From Cyanobium sp. NIES-981 (lineage in GTDB: Bacteria; Cyanobacteriota; Cyanobacteriia; PCC-6307; Cyanobiaceae), in contig NZ_LT578417.1 of assembly GCF_900088535.1 (NCBI RefSeq), positions 2,728,001-2,792,000 on the forward strand: a stretch of 64,000 bases of DNA. Direction: 5' to 3'. This document shows positions 9,948-18,714 of this stretch, piece after piece (within the stretch, counting starts at the first letter, position 1; each line of letters opens with the position of its first letter). The translations under genes and the position numbers were made by a program. Under the pieces are notes generated by a model. That model worked only from the letters and a program-made list of their open reading frames with translations. It did not search any database and was not told the DNA's origin.

Positions 9948-10118
9948 TCAGCGGCGGCGGCGGCGCTGCTGGGCCTTGCGCTTGTACTTCTCAGTGGGGG
10001 TCTCGTGGTGACGCAGGCGCTTGAGATCCGCGAAGATGCCCGCCTTGGACACCTGGCGCTTGAAGCGGCGCAGCGCCGACTCGATTCCTTCGTTTTCGCC
10101 GACGGTGACCTGGGTCAT
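9948..10118 (-). CDS. rpsU: 30S ribosomal protein S21
   Basis: A 56-residue basic protein: [20 protein letters not shown] begins it, followed by [20 protein letters not shown] and an Arg-rich end. This is the S21 pattern with the conserved E[11 protein letters not shown] start. ATG at 10118 fits; in-frame extension upstream to 10157 has no S21 similarity. S21 binds the small ribosomal subunit and assists initiation. Confidence 0.96.
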   Translation of the reverse strand: MTQVTVGENEGIESALRRFKRQVSKAGIFADLKRLRHHETPTEKYKRKAQQRRRRR

Positions 10119-10180
10119 GTAGCGGGATGACACGCACAGAGTTGGACACCATAGCAAGGCAGGCAGATGCCTCCCTCGGC

Positions 10181-10885
10181 TCAGCTGCCACTGGAGTCGG
10201 ACACCGCTGGGGGGGCCGCCGGGCCGGGGCCTGGCTGGCCGGCCAGCTGATCAGGCCAGGTGTCCCGGTACAGGTACAGGTGGCCCAGGGTGCGGCCCTG
10301 GTAGGCGCGACGCTTGAGCTGCCAGCCGGATTCGAACACCAGCTGGAGGAAGCCGCTGCCTGGCCCCTGGGTGCGCGCCACGATCATCTCCGGGCCTGCG
10401 CCAGGTTTGGTCGGCACGGCAAGCAGCAGGTTGTCGTTCTGGCTGCGCACGACACTGAGGCGGTAGCTGGACCCCAGGTCGGTGGCGCCAACCCGCACCG
10501 AGTAGCCGTTCGCATCGAGAAAGCGACCGCAGATCCCGGTGAAATCAAAGGTGGACAGCAGCGGGTCAACCTGACCAGGCTGGGCCCCGTTCACCGCGAA
10601 ACAGGGGCGGGTGTCGCGGATCTGCTCGTAGATGTTCAGCTGGGCCCGCTCCCCGTTGCCGATCGGCGCTGCCACCAGCAGGAAGCTCTGGGGTTTGAGA
10701 TCGGAAGCCTCGAAGAGCCCTGAAGCCGCGGCGGGCTGGGCGGCGGCGCCGAGGGCCAGCAGCGACAGCAGCGCCAGGGAGCAGCGACGGGCCCGTCGTG
10801 TGGCCAGGGTGCCGGTCGCGCGGCGGGCCTGGAGAGGGTGCAGTGCGGAGAACTCCATCACGGCTCGGGCCAGAACGTTCGTCAT
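10181..10885 (-). CDS. DUF3747 domain secreted protein
   Basis: A 234-residue protein with a long Arg-rich N-region, hydrophobic [19 protein letters not shown] (signal peptide, cleavage near AAA-S), then the DUF3747 block: [55 protein letters not shown]. The two Cys residues may form a disulfide. The C-terminus is Pro/Gly-rich. The family is cyanobacterial and of unknown function, thought to be exported. ATG at 10885 ([12 protein letters not shown]) is chosen, since the upstream extension is unlike the family. Confidence 0.85.
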   Translation of the reverse strand: MTNVLARAVMEFSALHPLQARRATGTLATRRARRCSLALLSLLALGAAAQPAAASGLFEASDLKPQSFLLVAAPIGNGERAQLNIYEQIRDTRPCFAVNGAQPGQVDPLLSTFDFTGICGRFLDANGYSVRVGATDLGSSYRLSVVRSQNDNLLLAVPTKPGAGPEMIVARTQGPGSGFLQLVFESGWQLKRRAYQGRTLGHLYLYRDTWPDQLAGQPGPGPAAPPAVSDSSGS

Positions 10886-10953
10886 GGTATGCAGCCGGAG
10901 CCCTCCAAGCCAGGGTGAAGGGCCAGAGGCCGGGCTGTTCGGGTGGGAGCGGA

Positions 10954-11154
10954 TCAGGCCGCCGGCTTGTTGATCCGGATGGCCACCAGCAGCGTGGCCA
11001 GCGTTCCAGGGGCACACAGCCCCAGGATCCAGCGGGTGGTGGACACGCCCAGATCGGGATCGCCATAGGCGAGTTCGAACACCGAGCCCGTGGCCGCGAT
11101 GCCCAGCAGACAGGCCAGGGCCAGGAAGACGCCGGCCAGGGGCTTCATCGGCAT
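10954..11154 (-). CDS. Small two-helix membrane protein, unknown
   Basis: A 66-residue protein: hydrophobic MPMKPLAGVFLALACLLGIA at the N-terminus, then GSVFELAYGDPDLG, and a second span WILGLCAPGTLATLLVAIRI ending INKPAA. Two membrane helices with a short loop are predicted. The start may be the second Met (MKPLAG). It begins 4 bp downstream of the def stop on the same strand, so the two are likely co-transcribed. No family function known to me. Confidence 0.75.
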   Translation of the reverse strand: MPMKPLAGVFLALACLLGIAATGSVFELAYGDPDLGVSTTRWILGLCAPGTLATLLVAIRINKPAA

Positions 11155-11158
11155 GGGT

Positions 11159-11743
11159 CTAGCGGATCGTGTGGACGGCGTTGCGGTCGAAGCCCTGCTG
11201 CTTCAGCTCTTCGTTGAGGCTCATCTCGTCGGTGACACGGTCCACGAACAGCACCCCATTGAGGTGGTCCATCTCGTGCTGGATGCAGCGCGCCAGCAGG
11301 CCGTCGGTGCGCAGCTTCTGGGGCCGGCCCATCTCATCGCGGAAGCTCACCTCCACCGCCGTGGGTCGCACCACGTTGAGGTACACGCCGGGAATGCTGA
11401 GGCACCCCTCCTCGTAGGTGTCGATGGCGGCGCCGTAGGAACGGATCTCGGGGTTGATCAGCACCATCGGCGGCGCGGCCGCATTGTCGGGATCCAGATC
11501 GATCACCAGCAGCTGCTTGTGCACCCCCACCTGGGGGGCGGCCAGGCCGATCCCCTTGGCGGTGTACATGCTGCGGAGCATGTCGCGGGCCAGCTCGCGC
11601 ACCGATTCATCCACCTTGCTGATGCGCTTGGCGGGGGTGCGCAGCACGGCATCGCCCAGGGTGTGGATCTCCAGCGGGGGATGATCCAGCGCCTGCTTGG
11701 GCACCTGCACACTGCGGCTGCTGAGTTCCGCCGAGCGTGCCAT
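11159..11743 (-). CDS. def: Peptide deformylase
   Basis: Removes the formyl group from N-terminal Met of new proteins using a bound Fe2+/Zn2+. The 194-residue product has all three PDF motifs: GIGLAAPQVG (motif 1), EEGCLSIPG (motif 2, metal-binding Cys) and QHEMDHLNGVLF (motif 3, HExxH). An N-terminal stretch of about 25 residues precedes the domain, common in cyanobacterial PDFs. ATG at 11743 is used. It is divergent from the S9 peptidase gene. Confidence 0.97.
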   Translation of the reverse strand: MARSAELSSRSVQVPKQALDHPPLEIHTLGDAVLRTPAKRISKVDESVRELARDMLRSMYTAKGIGLAAPQVGVHKQLLVIDLDPDNAAAPPMVLINPEIRSYGAAIDTYEEGCLSIPGVYLNVVRPTAVEVSFRDEMGRPQKLRTDGLLARCIQHEMDHLNGVLFVDRVTDEMSLNEELKQQGFDRNAVHTIR

Positions 11744-11819
11744 CTGGGCGAAGCTGCGAGCCAACGATCGATTCCTGCCGGGTGATGCCAACTTTAGGGC
11801 GCTTCGCCCAGGCCCCGGC

Positions 11820-13733
11820 TTGACCCCCGCACCGGTTCTCCCCCCCCTCAGCGCGGCCGCCGTGGTGGGGGCCACCCCCAGCCTCAAGGAAACCTTGCTC
11901 TGGCACGGCCATCGCTACTGGCTGGAGCAACGTCCCGCCGAGGGCGGCCGCACCACGCTGATGCTGCGCTCCGGCGACGGCGGCGAGGCGATCGAGCTGA
12001 CCCCGGCCCCCTGGAATCTGCGCAGCCGGGTGCACACCTATGGGGGCGGCGCCTATGCGATCGGCGGCGGCGCCGTGGTGTTCGTGCACGACGGGGATCG
12101 CTGCCTCTGGCATCTGCCCCTGGACCCGGCCACCGGGCTGCCCCAGGGCGCCCCGGCCCGCCTCACCACCCCCTCGCCGGCCCCGGAGCGCGCCTTCGCC
12201 GACGGCCTGATCGACCCGGCACGGCAGCGCTGGATCGGCGTGATGGAGAGCGAGGGCACCGACCAGCTGGTGGCCGTGCCGCTGCAGGGAGGAGAACCCC
12301 AGCTGCTGCACCAGCCGGCCGACTTCTGCGGCTACGCCTGCCTCAGCCCGGATGGGCGTCACCTGGCCTGGGTGGAGTGGCAGCAGCCCTGCATGCCCTG
12401 GGAGCGCAGCCGGCTGTGGCTGGCGGCGGTGGGACAGGACGGCGCGCTGCACCAGCCCCGGCCGGTGGCCGGATCCGCACCCGGCGAGGGCCCGGCCGTG
12501 GCCGTGTTCCAGCCCCTCTGGATCGGCCCCCGGCAGCTGGTGGTGGCGGAGGACAGCAGCGGCTGGTGGAACCTGCAGCGGCTGGATCTCGCCACCGAGC
12601 CGGCCTGGCAGCCGCTGCTGCCGATGGCGGCGGACTTCGCCATGCCCCAGTGGGTCTACGGCATGCGCACCACCTGCTGGGATGGCCGCGAGCTGGTGGC
12701 GGCGGCCTGCCGGGAGGGTCGCTGGGAACTGGGCCGGGTGGCCCTCAGTGGTGCGGCCGCCGGCGGCCCTGACGCCTGGCAGCCGCTGGCCGTGCCCTTC
12801 GACGATCTGGCGGGCCTCAGCGCCGAGGCCGGCAGCCTGGTGGCCGTGGCCAGCAACCCCACCACCCTCCAGGGGCTGCTGGAGCTCGATCTCACCAGCG
12901 GCAGCTGGCGGCACACCCCCGTGGCCCCCTCACCCTTGCCGGCGGAGGCCATCGCGCCCCCCGAGCCGCTCTGGTTCAGCGGCCATGGCGGCCGGCCCAC
13001 CCACGCCTGGTTCCATCCGCCGGCCGGCGGGGCCACCCCCACCACGCCCCTGCTGGTGAAGGGGCACAGCGGCCCCACGGGCATGGCCCGGCGCGGGCTC
13101 AGCCTGGCGGTGCAGTTCTGGACGAGCCGGGGCTGGGGGGTGGTGGATGTGAACTACGGCGGCTCCACGGGTTTCGGCCGGGCCTACCGCGAACGGCTCG
13201 ATGGCCAGTGGGGCGTGGTGGATGTGGCCGACTGCGCCGCCGCCGCGCGGGCGCTGGTGGCCGCGGGCCTGGCCAGCCCGGAGCGGATCGCCATCGAGGG
13301 CGGCAGCGCCGGGGGCTTCACCGCCCTGGCGGCGCTGTGCTTCACCGACGTGTTCCGCGCCGGCGCCAGCCGCTATGGCGTGGCCGACCCGGCGGCGCTG
13401 GCGCAGGAGAGCCACCGCTTCGAGGCCCGCTACCTCGATGGACTGATCGGGCCCTGGCCCGAGGCCCGGGCCGTCTATGAAGCCCGCTCGCCCCTGGCCC
13501 ATGCCTGGCAGATCCGCTGCCCGGTGATCTTTTTCCAGGGACTGGAGGATCCGGTGGTGCCGCCGCAGCAGACCGAGCGGATGGCGGCGGCCCTGGCGGC
13601 CAACGGCATCCCGGTGGAGGTGCGGCGGTTCGCCGGCGAGGGCCATGGCTTCCGCAGCGGCGCCGTGCAGATCGAGGTGCTGGAGGCCACCGAGGCGTTC
13701 TTCGCCCATCACTTTGGATTGCGCCGGAGCTGA
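11820..13733 (+). CDS. S9 family prolyl oligopeptidase-type peptidase
   Basis: A 637-residue cytosolic-type serine peptidase related to acylaminoacyl peptidases. The N-terminal two thirds form WD40-like propeller strands. The C-terminal alpha/beta hydrolase has the nucleophile in IAIEGGSAGGFTALAAL (about residue 497), Asp in FFQGLEDPVVP and His in FAGEGHGFRSG. Start choice: TTG at 11820 gives LTPAPVLPPLSAAAVVGATP, which fits the family; GTG at 11862 is an alternative. The frame stays open further upstream to 11697, but that part overlaps the divergent def gene and is probably untranslated. Confidence 0.9.
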   Translation: MTPAPVLPPLSAAAVVGATPSLKETLLWHGHRYWLEQRPAEGGRTTLMLRSGDGGEAIELTPAPWNLRSRVHTYGGGAYAIGGGAVVFVHDGDRCLWHLPLDPATGLPQGAPARLTTPSPAPERAFADGLIDPARQRWIGVMESEGTDQLVAVPLQGGEPQLLHQPADFCGYACLSPDGRHLAWVEWQQPCMPWERSRLWLAAVGQDGALHQPRPVAGSAPGEGPAVAVFQPLWIGPRQLVVAEDSSGWWNLQRLDLATEPAWQPLLPMAADFAMPQWVYGMRTTCWDGRELVAAACREGRWELGRVALSGAAAGGPDAWQPLAVPFDDLAGLSAEAGSLVAVASNPTTLQGLLELDLTSGSWRHTPVAPSPLPAEAIAPPEPLWFSGHGGRPTHAWFHPPAGGATPTTPLLVKGHSGPTGMARRGLSLAVQFWTSRGWGVVDVNYGGSTGFGRAYRERLDGQWGVVDVADCAAAARALVAAGLASPERIAIEGGSAGGFTALAALCFTDVFRAGASRYGVADPAALAQESHRFEARYLDGLIGPWPEARAVYEARSPLAHAWQIRCPVIFFQGLEDPVVPPQQTERMAAALAANGIPVEVRRFAGEGHGFRSGAVQIEVLEATEAFFAHHFGLRRS

Positions 13734-13795
13734 ACGGCGCTGCCACCGCTTTCAACCCCGGCTATCACGGGCGCAGACCTGTCCGGGAGCCGCCG

Positions 13796-14365
13796 ATGAC
13801 CCGCCTGCTGCGCTGGGGCCTGGCCCTGGCGGTGGCCGCCGCCCTGCTGATCGGGGCCGTGCTGCTGCTGCCCTTCTCGCCGTGGATGCCGGGCGGCACC
13901 GTGGGCGACATCCCCACCAGCGCCGTGGTGAACGGCAGCGCCTTCAACCGGCTGTTTCCTGCCGCAGGGCCCGGCGAGGAGCTGGTGTTCACCCAGGAGA
14001 AGCGGGGCTTCAGCCAGGCGCGCCTGAAGCAGGGGGGCACCGCCCTGGCCCTGCTGGCCATCTCGGACACCGCCACGGCCCCGGAAGCCCGCGACAAGTT
14101 CCGCGGCAGCGCCGAGCAGCTGAAGGGCTGGCCCCTGGTGGAGCAGGGCGAGCAGGCCAGCGCCCTGCTGGTGGCCGAGCGCTTCCAGGTGAAGGTGATC
14201 GGCCAGGGGCCCGGGCTGGATCCAACCCAGCGCCATGAGCTGCTGGAGGCCTTCGACCTGCCGGGCCTGGCCGCCCTGCCCCAGCCGAAGGCCCGCGGCC
14301 GGGTGCTGGCCCCCGCGCCGGGCACCGTCCGGCCCTCCCTCGCCCCCGCGCCGAACCCCGCATGA
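13796..14365 (+). CDS. Conserved cyanobacterial membrane-anchored protein, unknown
   Basis: A 189-residue protein with one N-terminal hydrophobic segment (ALAVAAALLIGAVLLLPFSP, about residues 10-29), acting as signal anchor. The remainder is soluble: NGSAFNRLFPA, GEELVFTQEKRGFSQARLKQ, and a Pro-rich tail. The terminal ATGA (14362-14365) overlaps the start of the next gene, so both are likely made together. I do not recognise a named domain. Confidence 0.8.
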   Translation: MTRLLRWGLALAVAAALLIGAVLLLPFSPWMPGGTVGDIPTSAVVNGSAFNRLFPAAGPGEELVFTQEKRGFSQARLKQGGTALALLAISDTATAPEARDKFRGSAEQLKGWPLVEQGEQASALLVAERFQVKVIGQGPGLDPTQRHELLEAFDLPGLAALPQPKARGRVLAPAPGTVRPSLAPAPNPA

Positions 14366-15249
14366 GCCGCACCGTTCTGGAACGCCTGGAGCGCCTGCCG
14401 AAGCGCAACCTCACGGTGCTGGCGCTCAAGGGCATCAGCACGCTGGTGCCGGGGGGCTGGCAGAACATCACCCAGCCCGAGGTGCTGATCGCCGAGGTGC
14501 TGGGCAGCAGCGATCCCGCCCTGATCGCCCAGGTGCGCGCCCGGGCGGACACGCTCAGCCGGGCCCGCCATGAGGGCTATGGCCGCGCCATGAGCCTCTA
14601 CGACGCCGTGAACCGCTCCCAGAAGGCGGCGGGCGGGCTGCGGCTGGCCGCCAACATCGGCGGCGCCCTGCCGCTGGTGAAGGGGCTGGCCAACCTCACC
14701 CCACCCAGCGACACGCTGCAGGCGGCGGATCTGGCCCTGAAGGTGTCGGCCGAGCTGCTGGCCTTCACCCAGGTGAACGGCCTGCCGGGCGACAGCTTCG
14801 GCGACTTCACCGCCTCCCTGGGCGAGTACGCCGGCGAGGCCCGGGTGCGGATGGCGGCGCTGCTGTGCTTCGACGCCCTGCTGCCCCTGGGCGACCGGGC
14901 GCTGGAACGGCTGGACGACCTGCTCGGCCAGGTGGGCAGCCGCGACCTGCAGCAGCTGCCGGGCTACCGCGCCATGGCGCCGCTGATCCCGGGGCGGGGC
15001 GAGCAGGCCCACCTCGGCTTCCTGCGGAGAGGCGTGGACTCCTGGCTGGGGTGGGCCGGGGGTTTCGTGAGCACGTTGGGGCTCAGTGGCCAGAAGGCCG
15101 TACAGGCCCTGGAGGGGGCGGTGGGCCCCTGGCAGGGGCGCTTCGAGCAGCTGGCCACCTTCCTCGATGCCTTCACCGACACGTACCAGCACACCGGCAC
15201 CCAGGCGGTGGCCCGGCGCCTGGTGGAGCGGGCCGCCGCGGAGATCTGA
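14362..15249 (+). CDS. Conserved cyanobacterial protein, unknown
   Basis: A 295-residue, mostly helical protein without signal peptide: begins MSRTVLERLERLPKRNLTVL, contains GWQNITQPEVLIAEVLGSSD and AAGGLRLAANIGGALPLVKG, and ends RLVERAAAEI. It is translationally coupled to the upstream membrane-anchored protein by a 4-bp overlap, suggesting a shared process. No catalytic motif is visible. Confidence 0.8.
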   Translation: MSRTVLERLERLPKRNLTVLALKGISTLVPGGWQNITQPEVLIAEVLGSSDPALIAQVRARADTLSRARHEGYGRAMSLYDAVNRSQKAAGGLRLAANIGGALPLVKGLANLTPPSDTLQAADLALKVSAELLAFTQVNGLPGDSFGDFTASLGEYAGEARVRMAALLCFDALLPLGDRALERLDDLLGQVGSRDLQQLPGYRAMAPLIPGRGEQAHLGFLRRGVDSWLGWAGGFVSTLGLSGQKAVQALEGAVGPWQGRFEQLATFLDAFTDTYQHTGTQAVARRLVERAAAEI

Positions 15250-15326
15250 ACGGGCAAGGCCAGCTCCGGAAACGAAGGCTTCGCCTTGCCTAGGATCCGG
15301 GGCCCCGTCCCTGCGAAGGCGCAGCC

Positions 15327-16697
15327 ATGAGCCTTCTGGAGCTGGAGGCCCCCGGTTGGCTGCTCGAGAGCGGCTGGGTGGTCCTTGCCCTCGCCCTGCT
15401 CACCCTGCTGCTGCTGATCGCCCGGTCCGTGGCCGGGCGGCTCTCCCTGGTGGTGTGGGGCATTCCGGAGGCTCTGCTGGCCGGCGTTCTCGGCCTGCTG
15501 ATGGCCCCGGATGGCCCCCTGCCGCTGTTGCCCGAGGGGGTGATGCGGGTGTGGGCGGAGCTGCCCCAGGTGCTGCTCACTCTGGTGTTCGCCTGCCTGA
15601 TGCTGGGCAAGCCGCTGCCGAAGCTGGCCGGGCTGTGGCGGCCGGTGAGCGGCCAGATCTCCCTGGCGCTGGTGCTCGCCTTCGGCCAGTACGTGGTGGG
15701 GGGCCTGGCGGTGCTGCTGGTGCTCGGCCCGCGGCTGGGGGTGAGCCCGATGATGGCCTGCCTGATCGAGGTGGCCTTCGAGGGCGGCCATGGCTCGGCC
15801 GCTGCGATGGGGCCGAGCTATGCGGCGCTGGGTTTCCCCGGCGGGCAGGCCCTGGGGCTCACCCTGGCCTCGGCCGGCCTGGTGGCCTCCACCCTGGTGG
15901 GGGGACTGGTGGTGCTGCTGGGGCGGCAGCTGGGCTGGCTGTCGGTGCACCCCGAAGACCTGCGGCAGCCGCCGCGCACGGGCGGCCTCGAGCAACCCAG
16001 CCACCCCGGGGCCGCCGCCTGGCTGGTGAATCTTGCCCTCTCCGGCGTTGCGGTGCTGGTGGGCCTGGCCCTGCTGGGGCTGCTGCGCCTGATCGGCGGG
16101 CTGGTGGGCGGCGGCGTGGATGCGGTGGTGGACGACCTGCCGGTGTTCCCTTTCGCCATCCTGGGCTCGCTGCTCACGCGGCTGCTGCTGGAGCGCAGCG
16201 GCCAGGCCCACCGGGCCTCGGCCCCGATCCAGACCCGGGTGAGCACCACCTCAGCCGATCTGCTGATCACGGCCGCCACGGCGGGGCTCGATCTGGGGCT
16301 GCTGCGGGCCGACTGGCTGCCCCTCTCGGTGCTGATCGCCGCCGGCCTGGCCTGGAATCTGGCGGTGGTGCTGATCCTGGGGCCCCGGATCCTGCCGCGC
16401 GACTGGTTCGAGCGGGCCGTGATCGAGTTCGGCCAGGCCACGGGCGTGTCGGCCAGCGGCCTGGTGCTGCTCCACATGGCTGATCCGTTCGACCAGAGCA
16501 CGGCGCTGCCGGCCTTCTCGATCAAGCAGCTGATGCTGCAGCCCTTCCTGGCCGGCGGGGTGATCACCGTGGTGGCGCCGCTGGCGGTGGCCGGCTGGGG
16601 GCTGCCGGTGTGGACGGGGGTGTGCCTCGCCCTGGTGCTGATCTTCGCCACCACGGGCCTGGTGCTGGCGGGCACGGCGCCAAAGGTGGCGGCCTGA
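15327..16697 (+). CDS. GltS-like sodium/glutamate symporter family protein
   Basis: A 456-residue polytopic membrane protein with about 10-12 hydrophobic segments. The family-like re-entrant motif is IEVAFEGGHGSAAAMGPSYA (about residues 148-167), comparable to the GGHGTAAA motif of GltS. A second region near residue 375 (GQATGVSASGLVLLHMADP) resembles the matching motif of the inverted repeat. GltS imports glutamate with Na+. Differences from E. coli GltS mean the substrate may be another anion. The first helix starts right after the N-terminal SLLELEAPGWLLE. Confidence 0.75.
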   Translation: MSLLELEAPGWLLESGWVVLALALLTLLLLIARSVAGRLSLVVWGIPEALLAGVLGLLMAPDGPLPLLPEGVMRVWAELPQVLLTLVFACLMLGKPLPKLAGLWRPVSGQISLALVLAFGQYVVGGLAVLLVLGPRLGVSPMMACLIEVAFEGGHGSAAAMGPSYAALGFPGGQALGLTLASAGLVASTLVGGLVVLLGRQLGWLSVHPEDLRQPPRTGGLEQPSHPGAAAWLVNLALSGVAVLVGLALLGLLRLIGGLVGGGVDAVVDDLPVFPFAILGSLLTRLLLERSGQAHRASAPIQTRVSTTSADLLITAATAGLDLGLLRADWLPLSVLIAAGLAWNLAVVLILGPRILPRDWFERAVIEFGQATGVSASGLVLLHMADPFDQSTALPAFSIKQLMLQPFLAGGVITVVAPLAVAGWGLPVWTGVCLALVLIFATTGLVLAGTAPKVAA

Positions 16698-16718
16698 GCC
16701 CGGACCGGACCGAGAGCA

Positions 16719-17378
16719 TCAGCGGCCGTAGTGCAGCGCCGCCATGCGCTCGGCCACCCGCCCCATCTCCTCCATCGAGAGCTGGGGCGGTTCCCCCAGC
16801 TGCAGCGCCTGCAGGTACATGTGGGCGAGGGTTTCCACCTCGATCGCCAGCCGCAGGGCCTGGGCCAGGCTGCCCCCCAGACACACCTGGCCGTGCTGGG
16901 CCAGCAGACAGGCGCGGCGATCCTCCAGCGCCTGCAGGGCGAGGTCGGAGAGCTCCTGGCTGCCGAAGGTGGCGTAGGGGGCGCAGCGGATGTCGGCGCC
17001 GCCGGCGATCACCACCATGTAATGAAAGGGGGGAATGGGGCGCCCGTGGCAGGCCAGGGCGGTTGCCTGGATCGAATGGCAGTGCAGCACCGCCTCCACA
17101 TCGGGCCGGCGACGCAGCAGGTCGGCATGGAGCCGCCACTCCGAGGAGGGCCGCCGGCCGCTGGCACCAGGCGGCGCCAGGGGCTGGCCGTCGTAGCCGA
17201 TGGCCAGCAGATCGCCGGGGGCCATGGCCTCGTAGGGCACACCGCTGGGGGTGATCAGCAGCCCAGCGGGAATCCGGGCGGAGAGGTTGCCGGAGGTGCC
17301 CTGGTTGATGCCGGCGGCGCCCATGGCCCGCGCCGTGGCCACCAGCTCCTGCCGCAACTCCTGCTCTGTGGCCGCCAT
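16719..17378 (-). CDS. Class II aldolase/adducin family protein (fuculose-phosphate aldolase-like)
   Basis: A 219-residue protein. GINQGTSGNLSARIPAGLLI is the phosphate-binding N-terminal motif. RPSSEWRLHADLLRRRPDVE carries the catalytic Glu. VLHCHSIQATAL gives two zinc-ligand His, and a third is in LLAQHGQVCLGGSL. Members are Zn-dependent aldolases acting on fuculose- or ribulose-phosphates, or related epimerases/dehydratases. It sits alone between the GltS-like gene and a secreted protein gene; the substrate is not identifiable. Confidence 0.9.
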   Translation of the reverse strand: MAATEQELRQELVATARAMGAAGINQGTSGNLSARIPAGLLITPSGVPYEAMAPGDLLAIGYDGQPLAPPGASGRRPSSEWRLHADLLRRRPDVEAVLHCHSIQATALACHGRPIPPFHYMVVIAGGADIRCAPYATFGSQELSDLALQALEDRRACLLAQHGQVCLGGSLAQALRLAIEVETLAHMYLQALQLGEPPQLSMEEMGRVAERMAALHYGR

Positions 17379-17431
17379 GGCGATGCACCCCTGAGCGGCT
17401 GAGGCTAGGCAGACGTGTGTGCCCCCTCCCC

Positions 17432-17806
17432 ATGCCCCACCTCCCCAGAGCTGCGGCCGTGGTGGCGCTGGCGCTGCTCGCCCCAGCCCCCCTGCCGGCC
17501 CAGCCCACGCGCACCTACATCCCAGACGGCTTCGCGTTTCCGCTCAGCACCCCCCGCTTCACGTATCACTTCCCCACCGGCAACCTGAGCGGCCGCCGCT
17601 TCGAGGGCACCTGGTTCGCCGAAACGGTGGAAGGCGTGCCCGCCGATCAACGCATCGACAGCGCTGCCGTGGACACCAAGCCAGGGCAGGCGTCAGTGTT
17701 CTTCACCCTGGCCCCGAGCCGCACGCCCTGGCCCCCGGGCCTCTACCGGCTGGAGATCCGGGCCGACGGGCGACTGGTGCATCAGGAGCGCTTCGTGCTG
17801 CGTTGA
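17432..17806 (+). CDS. Small secreted protein, unknown
   Basis: A 124-residue protein with a clear signal peptide (MPHLPRAAAVVALALLAPAP, cleavage near PAQ-P). The mature part is beta-rich: YIPDGFAFPLSTPRFTYHFP, GRRFEGTWFAETVEGVP, and an end PGLYRLEIRADGRLVHQERF resembling a small beta-sandwich. ATG at 17432 is preferred over the in-frame GTG at 17417. It marks the last core-type gene before the mobile island; its stop overlaps the start of the integrase remnant. Confidence 0.72.
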   Translation: MPHLPRAAAVVALALLAPAPLPAQPTRTYIPDGFAFPLSTPRFTYHFPTGNLSGRRFEGTWFAETVEGVPADQRIDSAAVDTKPGQASVFFTLAPSRTPWPPGLYRLEIRADGRLVHQERFVLR

Positions 17807-18538
17807 GGCGCCTGCAGGCCCGCCACTACGCGCGGCGGACGGTGAAGACCTACGAACTCTGGCTGCGCCGCTTTCTCCGCTTTCACAACCTGAGGCATCC
17901 CCGGGAGATGGGCAACCCGGACTGGATCGTGACCTCGAGCTGGATGGGGTGGTGCGGGCCCGGAACCGGCGCCGGCTGCCAGTAGTGCTGAGCGAAGCGG
18001 AAGGGCGCGCCGTAAGGAAGCGGCCTGCGCCTGATGGAAGCCCTGCGGCTGCGCGTGAAGGATCTTGATTTCGAGCGACGGGAACTGACCGTGCGGGATG
18101 GGAAAGGCGGTAAAGACCGACTCACCCTGCTGCCCCAGAGCCTGGTGGCAGAGCTGCAGCACCATCTGCTGGATGTGCGACGCCTGCATCAACTGGATCT
18201 GGCAGCTGGGTGGGGCGAGGTTTTGATGCCCTATGCCCTGGCCAGGAAATACCCCAATGCCGCTCGGGAGTGGGCCTGGCAGTGGGTGTTCCCCCAGCAG
18301 CATCGCTGGCACGAGCGGTCCTCAGGCACCCAGGGCCGCCACGGCAGCTGGCGTGTCCAAGGCGGCCAGCTGCCACACCTTCCGCCATTCGTTCGCCACC
18401 CACCTGCTGGAGCGCGGGCAGGACATCCGGACAATCCAGGAACTGCTCGGCCGCAAGGATGTGAGCACCACGATGATCTATACCCACATGCTCAACCGCG
18501 GGCCACTGGGTGTCCGCAGCCCCGCCGACAATCTGTAG
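17803..18538 (+). pseudogene. Degenerate integron integrase (intI-type tyrosine recombinase)
   Basis: Three blocks in different frames reconstruct most of an integron integrase. Block 1 (17803-17917): RRTVKTYELWLRRFLRFHN, LRHPREMG, the N-terminal SAM-like region. A deletion follows, with a stub LDGVVRARNRRRLPVVLSEA near 17940-17998. Block 2 (from about 18030): [18 protein letters not shown] with the first catalytic Arg, [16 protein letters not shown], and [20 protein letters not shown] followed by VFPQQHRW. This ALARKYP..W.W.VFP stretch is the extra motif that separates IntI from XerC/D. Block 3, shifted frame (to 18538): [35 protein letters not shown] with HxxR and the catalytic Tyr. Internal deletions and at least one frameshift make it inactive. 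It has the same orientation as the cassettes downstream. Confidence 0.88.
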
Positions 18539-18563
18539 CAAACAGAACATGTGGTTTGCGGAC

Positions 18564-18692
18564 CCGTGAACCACGGCTATATTTTGAACTCGTCCACGGA
18601 AACCAATTGGCGCTAAAGGGCTCAGCAGGATGCGAAGAGCGGATCCCCTTGTGGTTACCGGAAAGCAAGGAGACGAGGAGCGTGGTTCACGG
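18564..18692. repeat. 12-bp perfect inverted repeat between integrase remnant and attI core
   Basis: CCGTGAACCACG at 18564-18575 is repeated in inverted form (CGTGGTTCACGG) at 18681-18692, with 105 bp between. It occupies the non-coding stretch between the integrase remnant and the GTTAGG core at 18709. It could be part of the attI region, a regulatory site, or the arms of a decayed attC without a gene. Nothing else recognisable lies between 18539 and 18708. Confidence 0.5.
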
Positions 18693-18714
18693 AACCCTCC
18701 AATGACTAGTTAGG

